A stretch of DNA of 64,000 nt, taken from positions 1-64,000 of the forward strand of contig CAUYUJ010015270.1 of assembly GCA_963575745.1 (NCBI GenBank), read 5' to 3'. This DNA is from Prorocentrum cordatum (lineage: Eukaryota; Sar; Dinophyceae; Prorocentrales; Prorocentraceae). A program made the translations under genes and the position numbers. Below, one piece after another: positions 22,996 to 34,344 of the stretch (its first letter is position 1; each line of letters starts with the position of its first letter). The notes below the pieces were generated by a model that worked only from the letters and a program-made list of their open reading frames with translations, did no database searches and had not been told where the DNA came from.

Positions 22996-23070
22996 ACATG
23001 GCACCGCATATCTGGGCACACCGACCCTGGCGCGGCCCCTCTTGGGCCCAGGGTCGGTGTGTGTGTGTGT
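22996..23070 (+). other. 5' half of a split family A introner
   Basis: CACCGACCCTGG and CCAGGGTCGGTG form a perfect 12-bp hairpin at about 23017-23060, in the same layout as the 5' half of the intact introner at 22528. It then runs into TG repeats exactly where the intact copy has GGTGCATATGTGC. The matching 3' half is at 28541-28631. Confidence 0.5.
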
Positions 23071-23109
23071 GTGTGTGTGCTAGTGTGTTTTTGCGTTTGT
23101 GCGTTTGTT

Positions 23110-23984
23110 CCCAACCATCCTGTGGTGTTGGGTCCTCGTTTTGAAGAGACGTCGCCCCGCGTTCTCCTCCTCTCCTCCTCCCCCTCCTCCTCCAACTCCT
23201 CCCTCCTCCTCCCTCCTCCCCTTTCTCCTTGAATTTCATCCACCCAGTACAACGTTTCGTGGCCCAATATTAGGGAGCCCCACCTACGGTCCCAGTGCTA
23301 CCGTCCGCATGCGTCCCTGCACACCCAGTACAGCGTTTCGTGGCCCTCCTCCCCCTCCTCCCTGCGTTTCACCCACCCAGTACAGCGTTTCGTGGCCCCA
23401 TGGGGAGCCCCACCGAAGGTCCCAGTGCTACCGTCCGCATGCGTCCCGCACACCCAGTACAGCGTTTCGTGGCCCCATAGGGAGCCCCACCGAAGGTCCC
23501 AGTGCTACCGTCCGCATGCGTCCCGCACACCCAGTACAGCGCTTCGTGGCCCCATAGGGAGCTCCACCGAAGGCCCCAGTGCCCCCGTCCGCATGCGTCC
23601 CGGAAGCCCGATTTGGCATTCGCATGCGTCCGGGAAATATAATTTGGCATTTTCACCCGCACAGTGCAGCGTTTCGTGGCCCCATAGGGGGCTCCACCGA
23701 AGCCTCCAGTGGGACCGTCCGCATGCGTCCCGGAAACCCAATTTGGCATTTTCACTCGCTCAGTAGAGCGCTTCGTGGCCCCATAGGGAAACCCACCGAA
23801 GCCCTCAGTGGGACCGTCCGCATGGGTCCCGGAAACCCAATTCGGCACACCACCCACACAGTACAGCGTTCCCCCCCGCCCAGTGCAGCGCTTCGTGGCC
23901 CCATAGGGAGCTTCACCGAAGCAGATATTCACAATTTCGGTACCCACAACTGCATATGGTTGGGACCTTCGCCAGGAAAATGTG
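23110..23984 (+). repeat. Composite satellite element, copy 4 (77-bp core, about 8 units)
   Basis: End A (CCCAACCATCCTGTGGTG, TCCTCGTTTTGAAGAGACG, pyrimidine tract) is followed by about eight degenerate core units with CCGTCCGCATGCGTCCCG linkers. End B has GATATTCACAATTTCGGTA, CATATGGTTGGG and CCTTCGCCAGG. Both flanks are TG-rich minisatellite, so the element appears to have landed inside that repeat. Confidence 0.85.
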
Positions 23985-26900
23985 CTTGTGTGTTTGTATG
24001 CTTGTGTTATTGTGTGCTTGTGTGTTTGTGTATTTGTGTGCTTGTGTGCTTGTGTGCTTGTGTGTTCGCGTGTGTGTGTGTGTGTGTGTGTGTGTTTGTG
24101 TGTGCTTGTGTGCTTGTGTGCTTGTGTGTTTGTGTGTTTGTGTGCCTGTGTGTTGGTGTGATTGTGTGCTTGTGTGCTTGTGTGCTTGTGAATTTGTGTG
24201 TGTTTGTGTGTGTATTTGTGTGTTTGTGCGTTTGTGCGTTTTGTGTGTTGTGTGGTTCTGCGTCTCTGTGTTTCTGTGTGTTTGTGTGTTTGTGTGTTTA
24301 TGTGTTTGTGTGTTTGTGCATTTGTGTGCTTCTGTGTGTTTGTGTATTCGTTTATTTGTGTGCTTGTGTGCTTGTGTGTGGTTGTGTGTGTTGTGTACTT
24401 GTGTGTTTGTGTGCTTGTGTGCTTGTGTGTTTGTGTGCTTGTGTGTTTGTGTGCTTGTGTGTTTGTGTGCTTGTGTGCTTGTGTGCTTTTGTGTTTGCGT
24501 GTGTGTTTGTGTGCTTGTGCGTGCTTGTGTTCTTGTGTGTTTGTGTGTTTGTGTGCTTGTGCGCTTGTGTTCTCGTGTGCTTGTGTGTTTGTGTGTCTGT
24601 GTGTTTGTGCGTTTGTGCGTTTGTGTGCGTGTGTGTTTGTGCGTTTGTGTGTTTGCGTGCTTGTGTGTGTTGTGTGTTTGTGTGAACTTCTTGGTGCTTG
24701 TGTGTGTTTGTGTGAGTTTGTGTGTGTTTGGGTGTTTATGTGTTTGTGTGTTTGTGCAGTTGTGTGCTTCTGTGTGTTTGTGTATTCGTTTATTTGTGTG
24801 CTTGTGTGCTTGTGTGTGGTTGTGTGTGTTGTGTGCTTGTGTGTTTGTGTGCTTGTGTGCTTGTGTGTTTGTGTGCTTGTGTGTTTGTGTGCTTGTGTGC
24901 TTGTGTGCTGTTGTGTTTGTGTGCTTGTGCGTGCTTGTGTTCTTGTGTGTTTGTGTGCTTGTGTGCTTGTGCGCTTGTGGTCTCGTGTGCTTGTGTGTTT
25001 GTGTGTCTGTGTGTTTGTGCGTTTGTGCGTTTGTGTGCGTGTGTGTTTGTGCGAATGTGTTTGCGTGCTTGAGTGTGTTGTGTGTTTGTGTGTGTACTTC
25101 TTGGTGCTTGTGTGTGTTTGTGCGAGTTTATGTATGTTTGTGTGTTTGTGTGTTTGTGTCCTTGTGGGTTTGTGTGTTTGTTTAGTTCTGCGCTTCTGTG
25201 TTTCTGTGTTCTTTTGTATTTGTTCATGTGTTTCTGTGTTTCTGTGTTTGTGTTCTTGTGTCCTTGTGTGCTTGTGTGTTTGTGTGTTTGTGTGCTTGTG
25301 TGTGATGTGTGTTTGTGTGGTTGTGTGCTTGTGTGTTTCCGCATGTGTGTGTGGTTTTGTGTTTGTTTGTTTGTTTGTGTGTTTGTGTGTTTGTGTGTTG
25401 TGTTCTCGTGCGCTTGTGTGTTTGTGTGTTTGTGTATTTGCGTGCTTGTGTGTTTGCGTGTGTGCTTGAGTGCTTGTGTATTTGTGTGTGTGCGTGTTTG
25501 TGCATGTGTCTGCTTGTGTGTTTGTGTGGTGTGTCTGTGTGTTTCTGTGGTTGTGTGTTTACGTGTTTGTTTGTGTGTATGCGTTTGTGTGTTTTTGCCT
25601 TTGTGTGCTTGTGTGCGTTGTGTGATTGTGCGTTTGTGTGATTGTGTGTTTGTGTGCTTGTGTGCTTGTGTGTGTGTGCGCGCGTTTGTGTGCTTTTTGT
25701 GTTTGTGTGCTTGTGTGTTTGCGTGGTTGTGTGTTTGTTTGTTTGTGTGTTTGTGTGCTCGTGTGTTTATGTGGTTCTGCGTTTCTGTGTTTCCGTGTTT
25801 CTGTGTATGTGTGTGGTTGTGTGGTTGTGTGTGTTTGTGTGTTTGTGTGTTTGTGTGTTTTTGTTGTTTGATTGGTTGTGTAATTGCGTGCTTGTGTGCT
25901 TGTGTGTTTGTGTGTTGCGTGGTTGTGTGTTTGTGTGTTTGTGTGGTTGAGCGTGTGTGTGTGTTCGTGTGTTTGTGTGTCTGCGTGTGTGTGTGTGTGT
26001 GTGTCTGTGTGTTCGTGTGTTTGTGTGCGTGTGTGTGTGTGTGTCTGTGTGTCTGTCTGTCTGTGTGTCTGTGTGTTTGTGGATTTGTGTGTTTGTGTAT
26101 TTGTGTGTGTTTGCGTGTTTGCATGTTTGTGTGTTTGTGTGTTTGTGTGTGCTTGTGTGCTTCTGTGTTTGTGTGTTTGTGTTGTTATGTGTTTGTGTGC
26201 TTGTGTGCTTGTGTGTCTGTGTGTTTGTGTGTTTGCGTGTTTGTGTGGTGTTGTGTATGTGTGTCTGTGTGTTTGTGTGTTTGCGTGTTTGTGTGTGTGC
26301 ATCTGTGTGCGTCTGTGTGCGTCTGTGTGCTTGTGTGCTTGTGTGTTTCTGAGTTTATGCGTTTCTGTATGTGTGTGTGTTCGTGTGTTTGTGTGTTTGT
26401 GTGTTCGTGTGTTTAGTTGTTTAGTTGTTTATGTGTTTGCGTGTTTGTGAGTTTGTGTGTTTGTGTGTTTGTGGTTTTGTGTGTTTGTGTGTGTGTTTGT
26501 GTGCTTGTGTGCTTGTGTGTGTTGTGTCTGTGCGTTTGTGTTTTTGGGTGTTTGTGTGCTTGTGTGCGGTGTGCGATTGTGTGTTTTTGTGCGTGTGTGC
26601 TTGTGTGTTTGTGTGTTTGTGTGTGTGTGTGTGGCTGTGTCCTTGTGTGCGTGCCTGGTTGTGTGCTTCTGCGTTTCTGTGTTTCTGTGTTTCTGTGTTG
26701 TTGTGTGTTTGTGTCCTTGTGCGGTTGTGTGGTTCTGCGTGTCTGTGTTTGTGTGTTTGTGTGTTTGCGCGTGTGTGTGCGCGTGTGTTTGTGTGGTTGT
26801 GTGTTTGTGTGCGTGTGTGTGTGTTGTGTGTTTCTGTGTGCGTGTGATTGTGTGGTTGTGTGCGTGTGTGTTTGTGTGTTTTTGTGTTTGTTTTTGTGCT

Positions 26901-28540
26901 CGTGTGTGTGTGTGTTTGTGTGCTTGTGTTTGTTGTGTGTGTTTGTGCGTTTGTGTGTTTGTGTGCTCGTGTTCTTGTGTGGTTCTGCGTTTCTGTGTTG
27001 CTGTGTGTGCTTGTGTGTTGTGTATGTTTGTGTCCGTGTGTGGTTGTGTGGTTCTACGTTTCTGTGTTTCTGTGTTTCTGCGTTTCTGTGTATCTGTGCT
27101 TGTGTGGTTGTATGTTTGTGTGTTTGTGTGATTGTGTGTTTGTGCGATTGTGTGTTTGTGTGTTTGCGTGTTTGTGTGTCTGTGTGGTTGTGTGTTTGTG
27201 TGTTCGTGTGTTTGTGTGTTTGTGTGTCCGTGTGTCTGTGTGTGTGTTTGTTTGTGTGTTTGTGTTATTGTGTGTTTCTGGGTTTGTGTTTGTTTGTGTT
27301 TGTGTGTTTGTGTGTTTGTGTGCTTGTTTGTTTGTGTGTTGTGTGTTTGTGTGGTTGCGTGTTTGTGGGTATGTGTGTTTGTTTGCGCTTGTGTGGTTGT
27401 ATGTCTGTGTGTTTGTGTGTGTGCTTGCGTGCTTGTGTGCGTGTGTTTAAGTGTTTGTGTCCTTGTGTGTTTGTGTGTTTGCGCGTTTGTGTGCGTGTTT
27501 ATTTGTGTGTTTGTGTATATGCGTGCTTGTGTGTGTTGTGTTTGGGTGTTTTTGTGTGTTTGTGTGTGTGGGGTTGTGTGCATGTCTGTTTGTGTGTTTG
27601 TGTGTTTGTGTTTGTGCCTGTGTGTGCGCGTTTGTGCGCGTGTGTGTTTGTGTGCCTGTGTGTGTGAGCTTGTGTGTTGATGTGTTTGCGTGGTTGTGTC
27701 ATTGTGTTATTGTGTGTTTGTGTGTGTGTTTCTGTTTTGTTGTGTGTGTTGCGTCTGTGTGTTTGTGTGCGTGTGTGACTGTCCGTTTCTGTGTTTCTGT
27801 GTTCCTGTATTTCTGTGTTTAGGTGTTTCTTTGTTTTTGTGTTTCTGTGTTCCTGTTTCTGTGTGTTTGTGTGTTGCCGTGTTTGCGTGTTTGTGTGTTT
27901 GGTTGTTTGTGTGTTTGGGTTTTTGTGTGGCTGCGTGTTTGTGCGCTTGTGTGTTTGGATGTGTAAGTGTTTGTGTGGTTGTGTGTTTGTGTGTTTGTGT
28001 GCTTGTGTGCTTGTGTTCTTGTGTATTTGTGTGTTTGTGTGTTTGCATGTTTGTGTGCTTGTGCGCTTGAACGTTTGTGTGTTTGTGTGTTCGCGTGTTT
28101 GTGTCCTTGTGTGCTCGTGTGTTTGTGTGTTTGTGTGTGTGTTGTGTGTTAGTGTGCTTGAGTGTGTCTGTGTGTTTGCGTTTTTGTGTGTTTGTGTGTT
28201 TGGGTGGTTGTGTGCTTGTTCGTTTGTGCGCTTTGGCGTTAAAGTGTTTGTTTAAGTGTTTGTGTGCTTGTGTGTTTGTGTGCTTGGGTGTCTGTGTGTT
28301 CGTGTGTTTGTGTGTTCGTGTGTTTGTGTGCTTGTGTGCTTGTGTGTTTGTGTCTTTGTGTGTTTGTGTGTTTGTGTGTTTGTGTATTTGAACTGTTGTG
28401 TGTTTGTGTGTCTATGGGCTTGGGATATTGTGGGTTTGTGTGTTTGCGTGTTTGCGTGTTTGTGTGTTTGTGTTTTTGTGTGTTTGTGTGCTTTTGTGCG
28501 TGTGTGTTTGTGTGGTTGCGTGTTTGTGTATGTGCCCCCC
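23985..28540 (+). repeat. TGTGTTTG / TGTGCTTG minisatellite, about 4.5 kb
   Basis: About 570 imperfect copies of an 8-base unit, mostly TGTGTTTG, TGTGCTTG and TGCGTTTG. A higher-order copy is visible: the phrase TATTCGTTTATTTGTG at 24345 recurs at 24783, about 438 bases on, with similar sequence around it. All plus frames are open as Cys/Val/Leu runs and minus frames as Thr/His/Gln runs. These are artefacts. Confidence 0.95.
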
Positions 28541-28631
28541 TGGCAAAGCCAGGACGGCGTATGCGCCGACTTCCGGGCTCGGGATGGGCTTGAAGAGTAC
28601 CGGCGCGCGTGCACAGCTTTTCTCCGTCTAG
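28541..28631 (+). other. 3' half of a split family A introner
   Basis: It aligns along its length with the 3' half of the intact introner at 22607-22697. Shared features are GGCAA, GGCGTATGC, GATGGGCTTGA, a GTGCAC near the end and a pyrimidine run before the acceptor, here TTTTCTCCGTCTAG. The 5' half is missing here and lies at 22996-23070. Confidence 0.55.
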
Positions 28632-28771
28632 GCGCTGGGGCTGCGCAGAAAGGATGTGTGGTTCCAGACGACGGTGGCCGCTTGCGGGGGCAGCATGGAG
28701 GAGGCGTTCCGCGTCGCCCGGCTCTGCTACGTCAGATTCGCAGGAGGCGCGAGCAAGGAGGAGTCGAAGGA
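28632..28771 (+). CDS. Candidate exon 3, short unknown segment
   Basis: Starts in phase 0 directly after TAG at 28631 and encodes about 40 residues with Trp, Cys and aromatic residues in an amphipathic pattern. The 3' boundary is uncertain: GC donors in phase 0 exist at 28749 and 28758, and an AAG/GAG junction at 28770. It is followed by a family B introner-like sequence. Confidence 0.4.
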
Positions 28772-28948
28772 CAGAACATTGCATCAGCACAAATTGTCGG
28801 AGGTCCGCGCGGATGTCGTGGATCGGCAGTGTGCCCACCTGGCGGCATTGGCGCGCTCCGCGCGCCAGCAGGGGGTCCAGCGCCGATCCAAGAAATCCGC
28901 ACGGACCTCCGAAAGTTGATGCTTACGTGTGCTCTTCTTCTTCTTGAG
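28772..28948 (+). other. Introner-like intron, family B
   Basis: TCGGAGGTCCGCGCGGAT near 28797 faces its near-complement ATCCGCACGGACCTCCGA near 28896. Between them lies GCGCGCTCCGCGCGCCAGCAG. The acceptor follows a clear pyrimidine run (CTCTTCTTCTTCTTGAG, ending 28948). The same internal words occur in the intron of the WW-Yip1 gene at 50161, so this is a repeated element used as an intron twice in the window. Confidence 0.65.
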
Positions 28949-31417
28949 GAGGTGCTCGCGTACCGGCAGGCCCTGTATGATTCCCTGCAGGTCCCGAGCG
29001 GTCGGGCCTCCCCCGCGGGCGAAGCGCCGAGGTGCAGGCAGCAGAGCGCGACCGCGAGCGTGCCGCGGACCGAGGGCGGGCAGAGCAGCGAGCAGACGAA
29101 TGGCGCACGGGATGGGGCGTGCGCGAAGGTGCTGAAGCGCCCGGCAGCAAACACGAAGACCGAGGCCGCCGAGCGCAAGGCCGCGGATGAGGCCGAGGCT
29201 GAGCGTAAGGCTGAAAAGGAGGCTGAGCGAAAGGCCCAGGAAGACGCGAAGGCCGAGGCTAAACGCAAGGCTGAGGAGGAAGCTGAGCGCAAGGCCGCGG
29301 AGGCGGCCGAGGCCACGCGGCGGGCCAGAGAGGCCGAGGCCGAGCAGAAGGCCGCGGAGGAGGCCGAGGCCGCGCGGCGGGCCAGAGAGGCCGAGGCCGA
29401 GCGCAAGGCCGCAGAGGAGGCCGAGGCTGAGCGTAAGGCTGAAGAGGAGGCTGAGAAAAACGCCCAGGAAGACGCGAAGGCCGAGGCTAAACGCAAGGCT
29501 GAGGAGGAAGCTAAGCGCAAGGCCGCGGAGGAGGCCGAGGCCACGCGGCGGGCCAGAGACGCCGAGGCCGAGCAGAAGGCCGCGGAGGAGGCCGAGGCCG
29601 CGCGGCGGGCCAGAGAGGCCGAGGCCGAGCGCAAGGCCGCAGAGGAGGCCGAGGCTGAGCGTAAGGCTGAAGAGGAGGCTGAGCAAAAGGCCCAGGAAGA
29701 CGCGAAGGCCGAGGCTAAACGCAAGGCTGAGGAGGAAGCTGAGCGCAAGGCCGCGAAGGAAGCCGGGGCCACGCGGCGGGCCAGAGAGGCCGAGGCCGAG
29801 CAGAAGGCCGCGGAGGAGGCCGAGGCCGCGCGGCGGGCCAGAGAGGCCGAGGCCGAGCGCAAGGCCGCAGAGGAGGCCGAGGCCGAGCGTAAGGCTGAAG
29901 AGGAGGCTGAGCGAAAGGCCCAGGAAGACGCAAAGGCCGAGGCTAAACGCAAGGCTGAGGAGGAAGCTGAGCGCAAGGCCGCGGAGGCGGCCGAGGCCAC
30001 GCGGCGGGCCAGAGAGGCCGAGGCCGAGCAGAAGGCCGCGGAGGAGGCCGAGGCCGCGCGGCGGGCCAGAGAGGCCGAGGCCGAGCGCAAGGCCGCAGAG
30101 GAGGCCGAGGCCGAGCGTAAGGCTGAAGAGGAGGCTGAGCGAAAGGCCCAGGAAGACGCAAAGGCCGAGGCTAAACGCAAGGCTGAGGAGGAAGCTGAGC
30201 GCAAGGCCGCGAAGGAAGCCGGGGCCACGCGGCGGGCCAGAGAGGCCGAGGCCGAGCAGAAGGCCGCGCAGGAGGCCGAGGCCGCGCGGCTTCCCAGAGC
30301 GGCCGAGGCCGAGCGCAAGGCTGCAGAGGAGGCACCGCGCAAGGCCGTGGACGAGGCCGAGGCCGCGCAGCGGGCCAGAGAGGCCGAGGCCGAGCGCAAG
30401 GCCGCAGAGGAGGCCGAGGCCGAGCGTAAGGCTGAAGAGGAGGCTGGGCGGAAGGCCCAGGAAAACGCGAAGTTCAAGGCTGAACGCAAGGCCGAGGAGG
30501 AAGCTGAGCGCAAGTCCGCGGAGCAAGCCGAGGCCACGTGGCAGGCCAGAGAGGCAGAGGCCGAGCAGAAGGCCGCGGAGGAGGCCGAGGCCGCGCGGCG
30601 GGCCAGAGAGGCCGAGGCCGAGCGCAAGTCTGAGGAGGAAGCGGAGCGCAAGGCCGCAGAGGAGGCCGAGGCCGCGCGGCAGGCCATAGAGGCTGAAATC
30701 GAGCTCAAAGCCGCGGAGGAGGCCGAGGCCGCGCGGCTTTCCAGAGCGGCCGAGGCCGAGCGCAAGGCTGATGAGGAGGCTGATCGAAAGGCCAATGAGG
30801 ACGCGAAGGCCAAGGCTGAACGCAAGGCAGAGGAGGAAGCTGAATGCATGGCCGCGGAGGAGGCCGAGGCCGCGCGGCGGGCCATAGAGGCCGAGGCCGA
30901 GCCCAATGCTATGGAGGAAGCCGAGGCTGAGCGTAAGGCCCAAGAGGAGGCTGATCAAAAGGCCCATGAGGACGCGAAGGCGAAGGCGAAGGCTGAACGC
31001 AACGCCGAGGAGAAAGCTGAATGCAAGGCCGCGGAAGAGGCCGAAGGTGTGTGGCGGGCAAACGAGGCCGAGGCCAAGCGCAAGACCGCGGAGGAGGCCG
31101 AGGCTGTGTGTCGGGCCAGAGAGGCCGAGGCCAAGCGCAAGACCGCGCAGGAGGCCGAGGCCGCGCGGCGTGCTAGAGAGGCCGCTTCCGAACTCAGCCT
31201 ACGGCCCACCCCTCCCCATGGCCGCTCGGTTTCATGTGGCTTCCATCCCACTGGCCCCGTCTGGCGCACATCGTGGCAGCCGGTTGGTTATCCATGGCTT
31301 CACACAGTTTCTTGGTTTACCCCTCTACACGCAGACACGCACGCGCACCCACACACACACACAGACGCAGAGCTGATTTTCCTCCAACGAGTTGACGGTA
31401 CCGTCGCGAGTGCTTGA
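28949..31417 (+). CDS. Candidate last exon: long Ala/Glu/Lys/Arg-rich repeat protein
   Basis: From 28949 the frame starts Glu-Val-Leu-Ala-Tyr-Arg-Gln and has about 75 mixed residues. Then come about 670 residues of charged heptad-like sequence built from Ala-Glu-Glu-Ala-Glu and Arg-Lys-Ala units, predicted to be continuous helix or coiled coil. The overall look is TolA-like by composition only. A 76-residue (228-bp) unit is repeated with high DNA identity through 29170-30350 and more loosely to 31190. The last 70 residues are Pro/His/Trp-rich and may be read-through into non-coding DNA before TGA at 31415-31417. The consistent open frame despite a high GC third position supports real coding. 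Confidence 0.6.
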   Translation, partial: EVLAYRQALYDSLQVPSGRASPAGEAPRCRQQSATASVPRTEGGQSSEQTNGARDGACAKVLKRPAANTKTEAAERKAADEAEAERKAEKEAERKAQEDAKAEAKRKAEEEAERKAAEAAEATRRAREAEAEQKAAEEAEAARRAREAEAERKAAEEAEAERKAEEEAEKNAQEDAKAEAKRKAEEEAKRKAAEEAEATRRARDAEAEQKAAEEAEAARRAREAEAERKAAEEAEAERKAEEEAEQKAQEDAKAEAKRKAEEEAERKAAKEAGATRRAREAEAEQKAAEEAEAARRAREAEAERKAAEEAEAERKAEEEAERKAQEDAKAEAKRKAEEEAERKAAEAAEATRRAREAEAEQKAAEEAEAARRAREAEAERKAAEEAEAERKAEEEAERKAQEDAKAEAKRKAEEEAERKAAKEAGATRRAREAEAEQKAAQEAEAARLPRAAEAERKAAEEAPRKAVDEAEAAQRAREAEAERKAAEEAEAERKAEEEAGRKAQENAKFKAERKAEEEAERKSAEQAEATWQAREAEAEQKAAEEAEAARRAREAEAERKSEEEAERKAAEEAEAARQAIEAEIELKAAEEAEAARLSRAAEAERKADEEADRKANEDAKAKAERKAEEEAECMAAEEAEAARRAIEAEAEPNAMEEAEAERKAQEEADQKAHEDAKAKAKAERNAEEKAECKAAEEAEGVWRANEAEAKRKTAEEAEAVCRAREAEAKRKTAQEAEAARRAREAASELSLRPTPPHGRSVSCGFHPTGPVWRTSWQPVGYPWLHTVSWFTPLHADTHAHPHTHTDAELIFLQRVDGTVASA
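29170..30350 (+). repeat. 228-bp in-frame coding repeat
   Basis: Units of 228 bp (76 codons) follow each other with very few differences; for example, positions 29715-29933 and 29943-30161 are nearly the same. The period is a multiple of three, and substitutions are mostly in third positions or conservative (Arg/Lys, Ala/Gly), as expected for a coding tandem repeat kept in frame. Confidence 0.8.
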
Positions 31418-31759
31418 CAGGGAAGCGAGAGAGACACACACACACATACACATACACACACGCACTTGTTGCGTCTGCGGCTGGGCAGAGGTTACTGCTC
31501 CGGCGATGTGGCATTAGTGGGAGAGACACACGCGCACACAAACACACACACACGCACACACACAAAACAGACACCATGTCCTCCCCGACGCGCCAAAGAG
31601 TCACATCGGCGGGCAATGACTTCGGACGGATTTCCGAACCATGCCTTTATTCTCTACGTTGCCACGCACACGCAAATTTCGCGAGCGCGGGAAACTGAGC
31701 GCTCAACCAGCCAGGGATGAAGCAATGCCCCTTGCATTTCGAATGAGGGAGTATCGACG
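31418..31759. other. CA-rich intergenic sequence, no gene seen
   Basis: Two patches starting GAGAGACACAC (31427 and 31520) lead into CA repeats. The rest is unremarkable. Confidence 0.5.
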
Positions 31760-32062
31760 GCAATGTACACACGCAATCGCACGCGCACACATACACACAC
31801 ACACGCGCGCGCACACGCACACACACACACACGCACGCACGCACACACACACACATACACACACACGCACGCACACGCACACGCACACGCACACGCACAC
31901 GCACACGCACACGCACACGCACACGCACACGCACACGCACACGCACACGCACACGCACACGCACACGCACACGCACACGCACACGCGCACACGCACGCGC
32001 GCACGCGCGCACACACACACATGCACAGACAAACGCACACACGCACACACACACACACACTT
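31760..32062 (+). repeat. (CACACG)n / (CA)n microsatellite
   Basis: Alternating CACACG and CACA units, most regular at 31870-31985. It is not the TTTAGGG type of telomere repeat. The Thr/His/Ala and Cys/Val frames are artefacts. Confidence 0.95.
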
Positions 32063-33208
32063 TTCACTCCCACAGCCATGTGCAGCATGATTGCGTCGAA
32101 TGCGGCGGGGGACCACACGTGACTTGAATCCGCACGTGTGGCGAAAACATTCGATCGCAGTTGTGTAATTTATCTCTGGCAAGGGGGGAGCTTGACGAGC
32201 AGCAGAAACACAGGGGGGGGCAGACAGTCACACGCACGCGCAGGCTCTCTCACACACAAATACACATACACACACATCAACACACCACCGTACACCACCC
32301 ACAAAGGCCTTGCTTGTCGCACTATCCGGTGGTCGTTTGTATTTCCATGGGTTCCTAAGGGTTATCATAGTTCCCGCCTGAAACATTTTTAAAAAAAGAC
32401 CCTGTGTGGCACACTTGGCGGTAGACGTTTGAAATCCTACTCGAATGGTTTCGCATGGTCCCCCCCACTACCCACCACCAATGGTCCCAGGTGGCACGCA
32501 CTCTTACACACGTAGATTGTCTCTGCTGGAAGTGTGAGGCCCTGCCCTCGCGCAGCTATCCGCGCCTTCGCGGTCTGGATCCCGGGGCGCGATCCCGTGG
32601 ATACCCCGTTGTATGGATACGCTCCGCGCGATGCATCCGCGAAAAGCAACACCCGCATCCAGGATGTCGCGGCCCAGCGGCCCAGCCCGCGAAGCGGTGG
32701 AAATGGATCTGTCTCCCGCCCACGATCACAAACACCCTTTCTCTCCACCGACGGCGGCCCTGCGGCGCCCCCCCCCCCCCCTGAGATCCGACGACGCGAA
32801 GACGTAGCCACCTCGTGAAGAACCACGACCAGAGCGGCAGACCTCGGCTGTCCGTGGCGTGACTCGAGCCCGATCGAGCTGCGAGGGTCCTGGGGACCGA
32901 CGTTGGGCGTCGGCGCCCGTGGCGAGCAAAAGAGTGTGACGCCCGGATCTCGGGGCTCGGCACGCGGCCAGGCGGCGAGCTCGGAGGACGGGTGGGCCGA
33001 CTGCTTCGAGGGAGGCGAGATCGTTCTCGCAGGCGCGGCCGGCGTTGCGTCCGCGACGCGCGGCGGCTTCGGCGCCGCCGCCCGCGAGGCGCTGGAGGCT
33101 CGCGCTCGCCGCTCGCCCGCGCCCCTTCGGACGTTCTCTTGCTGCTGCTCCTCCTCCTCCTCCTCCTCCTCCTCCGCCCCCTCTGCCTCCTACTCCTCCT
33201 CCTCTTCC
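32063..33208. other. Unassigned sequence, no gene seen
   Basis: Mixed-composition DNA. From about 32830 it becomes GC-rich with an Arg/Ala-type open frame on both strands, ending in a CTC-rich tract (33140-33205). No domain is recognised. Confidence 0.4.
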
Positions 33209-34290
<1,082 letters not shown>

Positions 34291-34344
34291 CTTAATCACC
34301 ATCCTCCTACTCCTCCACCGCTCCTCCTACTATTCCCATGTTTT

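Noticed and set aside
23956-28391. Many open frames of 100-450 codons made of Cys, Val, Leu, Phe (plus) or Thr, His, Gln, Asn (minus)
   Set aside because: Translations of the TGTGTTTG minisatellite, with no other content.
28732-30967. Minus-strand frames of over 700 codons (Ala/Ser-rich, Leu/Gly-rich)
   Set aside because: Antisense shadows of the Ala/Glu/Lys/Arg coding repeat. The plus frame has the conservative substitution pattern.
31760-32062. Telomere-like repeat
   Set aside because: CACACG/CA units do not match the TTTAGGG type expected, and the tract is internal.
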